Positions 21,660 through 32,767 of a stretch of 64,000 bases of DNA are shown piece by piece. The translations under genes were made by a program, and so were the position numbers. The stretch is taken from contig VJWM01000134.1 in assembly GCA_010909165.1 (NCBI GenBank), positions 310,001 through 374,000 on the forward strand. The letters are read 5' to 3'. Position 1 is the first letter of the stretch, and every line of letters begins with the position of its first letter. This DNA comes from Anthoceros angustus (lineage: Eukaryota > Streptophyta > Anthocerotopsida > Anthocerotales > Anthocerotaceae). The notes below the pieces were generated by a model, which saw only the letters and a program-made list of their open reading frames with translations, did no database searches and was not told where the DNA came from.

Positions 21660-24600
21660 GTGTCCCATACGACCCGCCAGTGGTACAAGTGGAGATTGGA
21701 TGTATCATCAAGGATGTACCTGCTGACACGGGTCCGGAGTCAACCTCATCACAAGCCACGACGAAAATTGGGCTTCACATCCTTCAACCTCAACGAAGAC
21801 TCGAGAATGGCGTATATGTCAAGAAGAGATCCGGGGAGTTAACCGAGTCTTGGCCACCATAGCGCACCCTACAAACCGGATTTTGTTGTGATCAAACCGC
21901 CGGACCATTAGGGTATGAGGTTGGGCCATGGTCGGGTTGGCCTGCAGCTACACTTTGGAAGGAAGGAGATTCACTTCAAGCCGTGGATGGGACCCTAAGT
22001 AGAAGGGAGGGTTGCTATCACCGGAGCAAGGACACCTATTGTGGGAAACCGTGAGCACTACCGAAGGGTATACCTCGGGAGGACTCCATCAAACAAGATA
22101 GTTCCGAGGAGGCGACCTTTCGCCAAGATCCGCCGGTCCGAGGAGGAGATGGACTACCGTGGATGCCTTTGGTGCGATTGATTGTTTTAGTAAACGCCAC
22201 AACGGGCCGGAGGAAGGAAGTGAAGAGGAGGTCGGACCAAAGACAAGGGGAGACAACAAGAGTCGGACCAAGGAAAAGACATCAAGGAGTAACACGATTC
22301 ACCTCCGAGTCTCTGAGAGAATGGGGATGCGAGAGGACGATCCCCAGAGGAGGACGAGGGTTTGACGCAGCGAGGCAAAGACGAACGGAGACGGTGAACC
22401 CGGACGACGTGGAAGAAGTGGAGGTCCGTGCAAATTCAAGTTTAAGAAAGGCATGCCTGGACCAAGGAAGGACTAAAGCATGGGAGTGAGGTGTTCGCTC
22501 AAGGTCACATGAAGGGCATTCAAGAAGTGGGAGAGCATAAGATCGATTTGAGCGAGCCACCAACTGGACAATACAAGCTCAACCCCAAGTATTCGATCAA
22601 GGTGAAGGAGGTCCTTGATAAGTACCGGAGGGACATCATTTTCCCCATCGTCACGAGTGGGTCGCTACCGATTGTGGTGGTTCCCAAGAAACAACCAGAC
22701 AAATTCGGTATGCCAAGATTGAGGAAGCTCAACGAGAAGGACCACTTCCGATGCCATTCAGAGACGACATTTTGGACAAGGTGGTCGGACGGACTACTTA
22801 CTCCTTCCCGGATGGCTACTCCGGATATAACCAATTGCACCTAAGGGAGTTTGACCGACAAGACGACCTTCACTACGGAGGTACGCTTGCCTACAAGAGA
22901 AGTGCCTTTGGGATGACCGAGCGCTGTGGTCGCTCATGCGTATGGTGACCAACGCCTCCGTGACTTCGAGGGACTTCATGGAGATATTCTGGATGATTTT
23001 GTGTGCATGGGGAGCAGGACAAACACCTTGGGCATCTAAGAAGGTGCTTGAGCCGGAGACTCCAATTGAGCCTACAGAGAAATGCTACTTTGGAATGACG
23101 GAGGGAATCTGGACATCGTGCCGCTGGAATCGAGGTGGACCAGACAAGGTCCGGTCATCCACTTACCGACGAACCTAAAGGAGCCGAGAGGTTTCGGAAT
23201 GGTGGGATACTACCGCCGGTTTATTAAGGACTTTGCAAGAGGCTAAGTTGATGTAACCATCATGAAGGAGGAGGTTTGGACCGGGAGCGAGAGGAGGCCT
23301 TCGGATTTACGGTAACACCTTGGTAAGCGCCTTCTAAGAGGACCGGATCGAGCGAAATTTCATGTGTATGTAGATGTGTCCGCTTTGCTATCGGAGTAGT
23401 GCCGAGCCGGACGAAGCGGCGGATTATCCGTATACTACTACCGGACGACTCACCCACGCGAACGAAAATACACAACTACAGAGCCAAGCACCGGGTATGG
23501 TATATGCCAAGAAATTCACACTACCTACTACCCAAAGTGAGTTTGTGTTCTATGTAGACCACTTTACTCAAGCATCCGGTGAATAAGACGGACCGTCCGG
23601 ACGGATAGCAAGGTGGATATTGTTGCCGCAGGAGTTCACGTCAAGTGGAAACAAGACAAGGAGGCAGATTTCGTCACGATTGAAAACAGCAGTGTGAGAG
23701 ATCGTGAAGATGCTCCCTGGATGAGACATTGGTTGCGCAGCAGTACAACCGGAGGAGCCCACCCAACCCCAAGCTACGAGAACCGCCTTAGCGAGAAGGG
23801 AGGTCCGCCGTCCGACCCACGAAGAAATAGAGCGCACTGGGAATGGAGCTTCAAAATCGACTCGTGGATGAGGGAGGCATTCGCACTATGCTCGACCCTT
23901 CGTAATGTACAACGGTGTGTGTTCAAATTAGGGCCTGGACGAGAACGAAGGTACTTGCAACCGCAGAGAGGAGCCGTCAAGGGAATGCACTAAGGATTGG
24001 GGTGGACACTACGCAAGACAGTCACCACCAAAAGATTTTGAAGCGGGATACCGTGGCCAACAATGTATGGGGACACCCACCGCTTAGGAAGAAGTGTGAT
24101 GCTTGTCACGGATCGGAAAGCCAACCCCGACGACAGCTGGCCGCTAGTACCGATATTGGCACCGGCACCTTCAAAAGTGGGGTATTGACTTTGTTGGACC
24201 TATACACCACGACAAGACACACACAAGGAGATACATCCCGGTGGCAACGACCATCACTGTGTGGGTAGAGGCTATGGCAAAGAACGGACTAAATACCGTG
24301 GCCAAATTCGTGACGAGAACATCATAACCCGACGGATGTCCAGCTGGTAAGTGATAGGGGAACCCATTTCCTTAATGATGTGGTGGCCGCCATGACGGAG
24401 TATTTGCATCAATCATCGCAAGACGGCACCCTACAATCCTAAGGCCAATGGGTTGACAGAGAAGACAAATGGGCTCATCCGCAGGATCTCGAATAAACTC
24501 AGGAACTACGCCCATGACTGGATACCAAGTCGCCATCCGACTGTATGCCCGGACAGCAGAGAAGGTGACCACACAACGGACCTTACTTACTTGACCTACG

Positions 24601-24890
24601 ACACTCTCCGTAATGCCGTGAGAGTTTGAAGTGCCCACTTTTCGAGTAATGATGGAAGGGAGACTGACAGAGAGGAAAGCCACCGAGCGACTCTTGGGGT
24701 TTGTGAAGAGAGGATGGGGAAGAAGCTCACCAAGATGCAATGGTGCAAAACCAAAAGATTTGGCACGATCGCCGATCGGAATCGTGGAGTATGTAAAGGA
24801 AGGGACCCGCCTCCTTTATGATAGTCGACATGCATTTTCCGTGCAAACTTCACCGAGATGGATGGGTCCGTCAAGTGGTGCAAGTATATG
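21660..24890 (+). pseudogene. Retrotransposon pol remnant (PR-RT-RH-IN order)
   Basis: Gypsy-type pol in pieces. Protease active-site motif ADTG near 21722-21740 runs out of frame right after DTG. RT: a HKIDL block near 22540, IVVVPKKQPDKFGMPRLRKLN near 22672-22732, then DDILDKVVGRTTYSF and GYSGYNQLHL in the next frame near 22757-22845, and an ILDDFVCMGS catalytic block near 22991-23020. GMVGYYRRFIKDFAR near 23197 marks the segment towards RNase H. Integrase: zinc-finger-like KKCDACH near 24092, a WGIDFVGPI-type block near 24178-24205, and a SDRGTHFLND block near 24352-24385. Frame changes and stops occur between almost all blocks. No intact domain remains. Confidence 0.85.
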
Positions 24891-24992
24891 ACAACGGTCC
24901 GCCCGCCATGCCTAGATGGAGAGCCGCTGCCCACTGGTAAACGGTGGCGGGTGAAGAAGTATCATGCTTAGTGTTGGCGAGACGCCAATGAT

Positions 24993-25004
24993 GAGAAGGG
25001 AGTA
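24993..25004 (+). other. Polypurine tract
   Basis: GAGAAGGGAGTA lies directly before the 3' LTR start (TGTGGGC at 25005), as expected for plus-strand priming. Confidence 0.65.
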
Positions 25005-28000
25005 TGTGGGCTATGCACTCGGGAGTTAGGAAATAAGTAGGGTTTCGCTTTTTAGGATTGAAGGATAAATAAGGCGGAAAAGGAGGAATAAATTGGGGTA
25101 GCGCCGGACGAGGCTCGAGTATACTCCGGACTGAGTGAACAACGGACCCCTGCATTACTATGGCAAGCTCCGGACTACGCCGAGTAACGGATAAGTCCAA
25201 CCCACTCCAGTCAAATAGGATAAGTACGCCAGGAAAGTAACCCGGGAGCGAGGCGTGAGGATGCAGAGGCGGCGCCACGGACGGCCCCGAGTGGAGGTCG
25301 GGCATGCAGAGGCAGACCGTAACTGCGAGGCCGAGGCAGTATTCACGCCCGCGGCCGCGCGCGCGTAAGGCCGAGTCGTAGGGTCGAGTAAGCCATGCGT
25401 GCACTCGCGCTACGGACAACGAAGAGGCGCCTTCCGCCCAGCATTTCCACAAGCGCGCCAAGGAGGGAGGTCATGCCGCGCCTCCGCATCTCAGCCTTGC
25501 GCCCGCAATCCGGCTCGGCGCTCTTTTGGGCGCCACCACAGAGCGCGCGTCAGGTTGGAGCAACGCGCGAAGGAGGAACATCGTGCCACGGACTGCCAGC
25601 CTACAAAGAACAAGAGGAGGAGAAAGGCACCCAAAAGCCGAGCTGGGAGCCATGGACCGTGGAGCGCAACATTGTGACCCGCTATCCGGACCCCGGGCCG
25701 GAGGAAGCAGGGAATTGGTGCAGAGTGGCATCCGGACGTGTTCCAAATGGTCTCGGACCTTTGACAACGCCACTCTAGTCCGGAGTTTGCCCGAAGATGC
25801 GCGGCGATCAACAAGGAGGTCCGATCCAAGAACCTCCGGAGGACCGAGGCGATGGACCTTGAGGTCCCGAGGATGGCCTACAACCGCCAAGGAGGAAGAA
25901 GGGGTGGTGCCGAGCCCCTTAAGGCGAAGGGAAGATAGGGGCCGCCCGCGCCGAGGCTCGAACGCAGGACAACCAACGGATGGTTGATATCCGATCGCCG
26001 GATACGAGTAAGGCGGTAGCCGGATCATTGTCCATTGAACTCGCCACCAAGGTGGATCACCTTGGTGATAACTCGGTATTCTCGCATGCGCCCAATGGGA
26101 AGAGAGCGACTGGGAAGGATTATCTTCGCCTGTTCGCCAGAGGCACGCTAAGGAGCGAAGCCTCTCATCACCCCATACCGATTCATGTATGGGGACATTT
26201 CGAGCCCAAGGAGGGAGAGCTTGAGCGCGCCCGGCCGGAGAGGCCCCGCAGAGCGTGCAAGGGCGCCGAGGTGGGGGTCGCCCTTCAAGACCAAGCGACT
26301 GGAGGAGGACGAGAGGATTCCGACTCCATACGCCCTGAGCGAACCCCTCACCACCTGTGGAAGTTTGGGAGGCGATTCCCCTTCCTCCTTTTGGTGCCCC
26401 TCCGAGCAAGACGTGAGGGAGCCGATGCCGGAGGCGGCTCCCCAGACACGCACAACAACCACGAACCGCCGAGCCCCGACGAACTCAGGGAGCCAAGAGG
26501 CGAAGACGCCGCTTACCAACGCAAAGACCTCGTGGTGCCAGACTTACCCCCGCCACGAGTGGCAAGAGGTCAAGAGGCGGTGAGGGCAGAAGGACGTGGC
26601 CCAAGGAGCAGGAGGTCACCGCGCAGCCCACCTCGAGCCGTCCTGCCCCCTGTGAAGGGGCAAAAGAGCTTGCTCGACCCCTCACCTCCTCCGAGCCCCT
26701 GTGAGAAAGAGGGCACAAAGGAGTTAGAGGCCAAGAGGCCAAGAGGGTGAGACTCGACCACCACTGTGACCCGAGGGTCCCGATTAGGTCCGAGAACCCA
26801 CCGACTTACTCCGGATCGGTATGGAGGTCCTCATGGACCGAGAAATGCCGGCCCCACTACGGACTTTGTGGGGGCCTCACTCGGCCGTGGAAGAAACACG
26901 GCGAGTCCTGCTACACCATGGACGGAATGCTTTGGGGTCTGTGGGCAAATGAGAAGACCTGTGAAGTGGAGGCCACCCGAGGAGGATGGTGGAACCCAAG
27001 AGCAAGTGGCCGAGGGGCAAAGGAAAAGGCGGAGTCCCTCGCCGAGGAAGGGAAACGCCGGGTGAGCGCGCGAGGCCCGTGGTTCAGCAGATCAAGGTTC
27101 TTCACCAGGCGTCAGAAGCAAGCCTGGGAGGCCCAAGCGGGCGGAGGACCTTGCGAAGAGGGAAGCGCAGCAGAGGCTAAGAGGCCCGCACAAGAGAGAG
27201 CTCGACCGCGGAGGCGGCCCGGCCAGAGAAGGCCAAGGGCGAGGCCTGCTAAAGGCGGCGAAGGAGCCTAAGCCGCAAGAAGAGCGACCGGATCACTACA
27301 GACGGATCGAACCGTGGAGAGAGTCGCAGTACCGAGGTTAACTCAAGGCCGACAAAGGCTATGGAGTGTGCAGGGCCAAGACTCGGGAGATAGAGGATCT
27401 CCGAGTACAGCAGGAGAGGAGGCGCAGCAGATGGAGGATGAAGGACACGCCGGAGCTACAACCCAAGATGCGGAGCAAGCAGTGATTCTCAACGAGAATC
27501 CACGACTCGAGCACGAAGAGTGCCTCGGCCCTCAAGACGGAGGAAAATCGGCGACTATCCAAGGAGTTGGACGCTGCTGCCATGGCGGAGGAAGTCCGAG
27601 TCGGAGAGGTATCCGACTGAGAGGGAGTCATGAGCTAAAGGCCGTAATGAACGGGAGCGCGCGAGCACCGGAAGTAAAAGAAGCCGTCCACCGAGAAAGG
27701 CGGGAACGCATGGCGGCGGTAAGATGGCGGAAAGGAAACGACGGAGCCGGAGCAAGTGAGCAAGGCTGCAGGAGGTGACCGAGGCCGCTTGTAGCCTCAC
27801 GTGATACAGCCCACCACAACTGGGTGAGAGGTGGCCAACAAGGGCAAAGACGCCTCCCTAACACTTATGGCGAGGGAGTCGGTGCACACGTGGAAGAGGC
27901 AATCAACAAGTCGATTCACTTTGCCTATTACCACGCCGAGCTCAGAGAAGCCTCGACTCACGCCGCACGGACGGACCGGAAGGCCTGGAAGGAGATGAAG

Positions 28001-29305
28001 GCCACGGGGACAAAGACAGGACCCTAGTGGCCCCTGCTTGAGATGACGGAGCGCGGAGAGGAGCAACCGGAGGAGCAGAACGAGGAGCGCGGATGCGATC
28101 GAGGTAAGCACCCCGCACCTCACCATGGAAGGAGGGCCAACGAAGGAGTCACTCGGATCGGAGCCGGAGGACTTCGAGGAGAGCCACGGAGGAGTCCGTG
28201 AGGAGGAAACCGGGTGAGTCCGGACTTGTCCGACCAGAGGAGGCCGACCAAGTCCGGACTGAATAAGTCCGGACTCAAGTCCGACAATAGTCCGGACCGA
28301 GGTCCGGACCCCAGAGACAAGGTCTGACCCAGCCGGACCCAGAAGCCGACTCAAGTTCGTGAGTCGAGACAGACCTCGAGGACCGGCCAAGAAGAAGGAG
28401 GAGCCCCTTCGACTTACGCTAGGGGAGCGAGGGGTGGCCCCACCGCCAAGGACCTGTGGAGGCCAGGGAGGATGACGCTGGTAACGGCGGTTGTCGACCG
28501 CCGCCAGAGCCCAACCCCGACTGTGATTCCGGAGAGGAGGGCCCGCCACGGATCATCCGATTGGGTGCACCACAACCGCTGACGGGGATTGACCACCCAT
28601 TCCGAGGAGGGGCCTGGACCTTCCCACCACCGGGCGAAGGAGATAGGGGATAGGGTAGGGCCGATTAGGTATACCGAAATCCACGCCGTAATAGGGGGTG
28701 TAATAAAGACGCCACCTTGGGCGCAGATAAGAGGGCCGAGGGCTCTAGTAAAGCATCTTTCTTGGTGTTGATGCTGCTCTGCACCTTGTGAGTCTTCTTG
28801 CTAACGTGAGTCCCGAGTCACCGAAAGGTGCACGGCGCCCGGGAGATTGATCAAGGTCCCGTGACGGACTTAACGCTGTGGTGTGTGCGTGGAAGGGTGA
28901 TCGGTGATCCGTGGTCGCCCGAGCCGCGTCCGACACCGAACGGGACTGAACGCGTGAGCCGGAGGAACTCCGGAGGGTGTAGAGCCCGAGAGGCCCGGAA
29001 CGACGAGGAGGTCCGGATCACAGAACCGGCTTTTCTAAGACCAAGAGTGTAGGAGAGGAGAGAGGAAAGGACTGGATGCGTGAGGATGTATGTGAACGAC
29101 ACGGACGCGAACGGGTCTCAAACGCTTGGCCATACCGGCCTCACGGAACGCTTGTGAGTAGTTAGGTGTGTGTTGAGACCTAACGAGCGCTAAGGACGGT
29201 AAGAATCACCAAACGCCGTAAACGGCCTATCATTCCCTTGGGAACGGACTTCTTCCTACAACGACACGGATCAGGCGCCTACCGGCCATCAAAAGTCACG
29301 CCACA
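25005..29305 (+). repeat. 3' LTR, 4301 bases
   Basis: Homologous to 15106-19555 from TGTGGGCTATGCAC to the terminal CCACA. The non-repetitive stretches are nearly identical, while GC-rich parts differ by many one- to few-base indels. The last 0.9 kb is present again at 29996-30879. Confidence 0.93.
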
Positions 29306-29310
29306 CTTAT
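29306..29310. repeat. Right target-site duplication CTTAT
   Basis: CTTAT follows the 3' LTR. A further copy, carried by the tandem duplication, is at 30880-30884. Confidence 0.9.
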
Positions 29311-29995
29311 ACATGTCCACCTCACGTGGCAATGTATCGAACTTCGTCGGCCACACCACAAGATGTGGCCTTCAGCTCTCCTCTTGACATATCCAAGGTT
29401 GCCCAAATCACCCATCACTGCTTTTTGATTCGCATGGCATGCTTATACCCCATAACCCATGTATAGAGGCGCGTCACAAGCAGCCATCGCTTCCGATTCT
29501 TCCTCCCGCATCAAAGATCCAATCCTTCTCCTAACCTCACAAGCGCTGTAAATACGCTTGATGTGCATTGTATCTTCATAAGGAAGGAGATTGGATAGAG
29601 CAGTACGACTTCTTCGCCAACCGCCACCTCCGCCATCTCTCGTCGTGCTTGCCTTCCTGCACGGTGGCTCACAGAGCGCCGCGCGTTCGCCCGCCATGAC
29701 CGACCACCGACCTCCGATTGTCGGGCGCAACCGCAAGAGCGAATTGGGAGCGGGCAATGCTCAGGGTCGCACTGCTCCTCCCGCCTTCAGAGCCGCTTTC
29801 CCCGCCCTTCTTCTGCTTCGCACAGCGGACGCGATCGCCGCCGCCACCCTCGCCTTTCTTGCTTCGCCTTCCCATCGCCATTGCCTCCTCTCGCCGTAAA
29901 CCACAATACACACAGGTCACCAACAGAGGCGTAAATGGAATAGCGTGAAGGTGGATAATCGCGAACCTCTCCGCGTGCAAAGGATGAAGAAGCGC
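29306..29995 (-). pseudogene. Duplicated exon piece of the ParB-like gene (copy A)
   Basis: Diverged copy of 30880-31545. Shares the block HAERFAIIHLHAIPFTPLLV and the YEDTMHIK stretch on the minus strand. Its frame differs from copy B by indels, and it sits between the two LTR fragments, so it is a by-product of the tandem duplication. Confidence 0.6.
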
Positions 29996-31549
29996 CTTCG
30001 ACGCTTAGGGGAGCCGAGATAGCGGGTGGCCCCACGGCGAAGGACGAGGAGGGGCCGAGGAGGATGACGCCGGTAACGGCGCCCATCGAGCCCAACCCGG
30101 CTGTGATTCCGGAGAGAGGAGGGGCCCGCCTCACGGATCATCCGATTGGGTGCACCACTGGCTATCGGGGCGAGATTGGACCACCCATTCGGGGCCGGGA
30201 CCTTCCACTCGGCGAAGGAGATAGGGGATAAAATGGTAGGCCGATTAGGGTATCTGGCTATCATTTCGAATAGGGGTGTAATAAAGCGCCACCTTGGCGC
30301 GATATAAGAGGGCTGAGGCTCTAGTAAAGCATCTTTCTCTTGGTGTTGATGCGTTCTTGCGGACCTTTGTGAGTCTTCTTGCTAACGTGAGTCACAGTCA
30401 GGCCGCGGCTCGGGAGATTGATCAAGGTCCGGTGGCGGACTTAGCGTTGTGGTGTGTGCGGGGAAGGGTGATGGTGATCCGTGCCCGAGCGTCCGCACCG
30501 AACGACTGAACGCGTGAGGGGCGGAGGAACTCGGGAGGGTGTGTAGAGCCGGACGGAGGCGGCGGAGCAGCGGAGGAGGTCCGATCACAGAACCGGTTTT
30601 TCTAAGATCAAGAGTGTAGCGTGAGAGGAGAGAGGAAAGGACCGATGCGTGAAGGATGTATGTATAACGGACGCGAACGGTCCTTAAACGCTTGGCCATA
30701 CCGGCTGACGGAACGTTGTGAGTAGTTAGGAGTATGTGTGCCGAGACCGAACGAGCGCTAAGGACGGTAAGAATCACCGAAACGCGTAAACGGCCTATCA
30801 TTCCCTTGGAGCGGACTTCTTCCTACAACGACACGGATTGTGCGCCGCCTGGCCGGCCATCATCAAAAGTCACGCCACACTTATACATGTCCACCTCACG
30901 TGGCAATGTATCGAACTCGTTCGGTTTCGTCACCGATATGTAGCCTTGGGCTCTCCTCTTGACATATCCAAGGTTGCCCAAATCACCCATTACGGCTCTT
31001 TGATTCGGCATGCTTATACCCCATAACCCACGGCTTGTAGCTGGGCCACATGGTGCCATCGTTTTCGATTCTTCCTCCGCACTCAAAGATCCAATCCTTC
31101 TCCCTAACCTCACCTCAATAAGTAAATTTGATGTGCATTGTATCTTCATAGTCAGAAGGAGATTGGATAGGGCAGCAGACTTCTTCTTCGTGTGCCAACT
31201 CGCTCACCTCCGCCATCTCCTCTTGTCGTGCTTGCCTTCCTGCAGGTGGCTCACAGGCGCGTGCCGCCGCCATGACCGACCACCACGACCTCCCGCCGCG
31301 GAGCGAATTGGGAGCGGCAATCCTAGGCCGTCGCACTCGGCTCCTCCCGGCTTGAGCTGCTTTCTCCGCCTTCTTTCTCGCAGGCGGATCATCACGCCAC
31401 CCGCCTTTCTTGCTTCGCCTTCCATCGCCATTGCCTCCTCCGCCAAAACCACAATACACGAGGTCACCAACAGAGGCGTAAATGGAATAGCGTGAAGGTG
31501 GATAATCGCGAACCTCTTCTCCGCGTGCAAAGGATGAAGGAAGCGCCTT
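29996..31549. repeat. Tandem duplication, unit B
   Basis: Second copy of 28405-29995: LTR-end fragment 29996-30879, CTTAT at 30880-30884, then gene flank to about 31549, after which unique sequence continues. Differences from unit A are largely small indels. Confidence 0.85.
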
Positions 31550-31680
31550 GAATTCACCGGATGTGGGAGGAAGCGCAGCGAGAACACGCTCAACCCAGCG
31601 GATAGTCGCTCGGGGCGTAAACTGCGCTCATGACGGTGAGCAGCGGTTGATCTCGGATCAATATGTACACCTTGACTCAT
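30880..31680 (-). pseudogene. 5' half of the gene split by the gypsy element
   Basis: On the minus strand a frame ending NEFDTLPREVDMYK at 30880 continues, with one copy of the CTTAT site, into MFHVSFNGLVIKKCEP at 15105. The insertion therefore hit an exon. Upstream the strand carries YEDTMHIK and, near 31450-31520, a block with AIIHLHAIPFTPLLV. Frame changes between these blocks mean introns or decay; no ATG or promoter is assigned and the function is unknown. Confidence 0.5.
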
Positions 31681-32767
31681 AATAGTTTAGGGTTTCCCAT
31701 GTCTTCGCGTATTGTACCATTAATCCGTGTACTTAGGGCACAATCAAGCAACGGTGTCTAACGGTTTGTATTCCGTATGCCACGGGATATCCGATCGTAG
31801 ATTTGTGAGGCGGCGACGCATTCAATGGGCGGCCGTTGCAATTCGCCTTGCGGTCCGGTGTGCATAAGTGGCGACCTCGATTAACCTCTCCCGGCTTGAA
31901 CTACGCGTGAGGGACAGGAGGATGAAGCGGTGGAGAAGCGACCGCACTGCTTTCCGAGTCCCTCAATGGAATGCTGAGAGCATGCATACATACTCGACGA
32001 TGAAGTAGGTGTTGACGACTTTGCAAAGTCCACCGCCTCCGCTTGGCCTCGGTGACCTCCTTTCCTTGATCGCCCGATGAAGGCGAAGACCAATCTCGGT
32101 ATCTCCGAGTTCGGCCGAAGGGGCGTATGCGAAGGAGGACATGTTGAACAACGGGCGCGGACCAGCCCATGCCCGAAACTAGGAGTCGCTCGTGAGCAAA
32201 TCGCTCTTGTGCTCTCAACATTGGACTCAGGCCGTTTGCACATTGACGGTAAGAGGCCAAGGGAATGGCATTCCTAAATGAATGTTTGATTGTTTGGGCG
32301 TTTGTGTCACAGAGTGGATGCCCGCGAATGTGCAGACACCACCATTGACCCATGTCGTCGGCTACGGCGGCCACCACCATCACCTGCTCTTCCACGATCT
32401 GTTCCGCATACTCCTCGCAATCTTAATTTGTACGCTGCCATGGAAGGAAGCCCTTCTGGACGCAAAAAAGAAGCGCGGAAGACAAGAGGCGGATGTCGCA
32501 TCGCCGGTCTCCTTTGCTAGGCGGATTGTTCAATGCAAATGATGGAGTCATATCGCCGCGGAGACCGGATATGCACTATAGAAGAAGAGCATGACACCTC
32601 CCATATTCCTTGTGCGAGAAGCTTGGCCAGCGTTCGTTTCATGCGAAACCGTCGGCGGCGTTGCGATCTAAACATTGCGGATTCGGTTTGTCACGGGCGT
32701 CGGAGGTCGGTGTGCCATTGAGGAAAAGTGATGGGCGATTATCGGCTGAGTTTGAAACCATGTTGCA
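31681..32767. other. Unassigned region between the ParB-like and DUF7869-like genes
   Basis: Short frames on both strands, none recognised. If the two genes form a unit this is their shared divergent promoter plus first exons. Confidence 0.35.

Larger units (their letters stand above)
15106..29305 (+). mobile_element. Ty3/gypsy LTR retrotransposon with very long LTRs (about 14.2 kb)
   Basis: Direct repeats of 4450 and 4301 bases begin TGTGGGCTATGCAC and end CCACA, flanked by CTTAT on both sides. A primer-binding site follows the 5' LTR and a purine-rich tract precedes the 3' LTR. The internal 5.45 kb encodes gag (CCHC knuckle), then protease, reverse transcriptase, an RNase H-side segment and integrase in gypsy order. 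All are broken by frameshifts, so this copy is dead. It is inserted in an exon of the minus-strand ParB-like gene. Total length and LTR length are in the range of Ogre-like giants, but clade is not assigned. Confidence 0.93.
28405..29995. repeat. Tandem duplication, unit A (LTR end plus 0.69 kb flank)
   Basis: Contains the last 0.9 kb of the 3' LTR, the CTTAT site and about 0.69 kb of the interrupted gene. The junction to unit B is at about 29995 through short shared sequence around GCGCCTTCGA. Confidence 0.85.
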
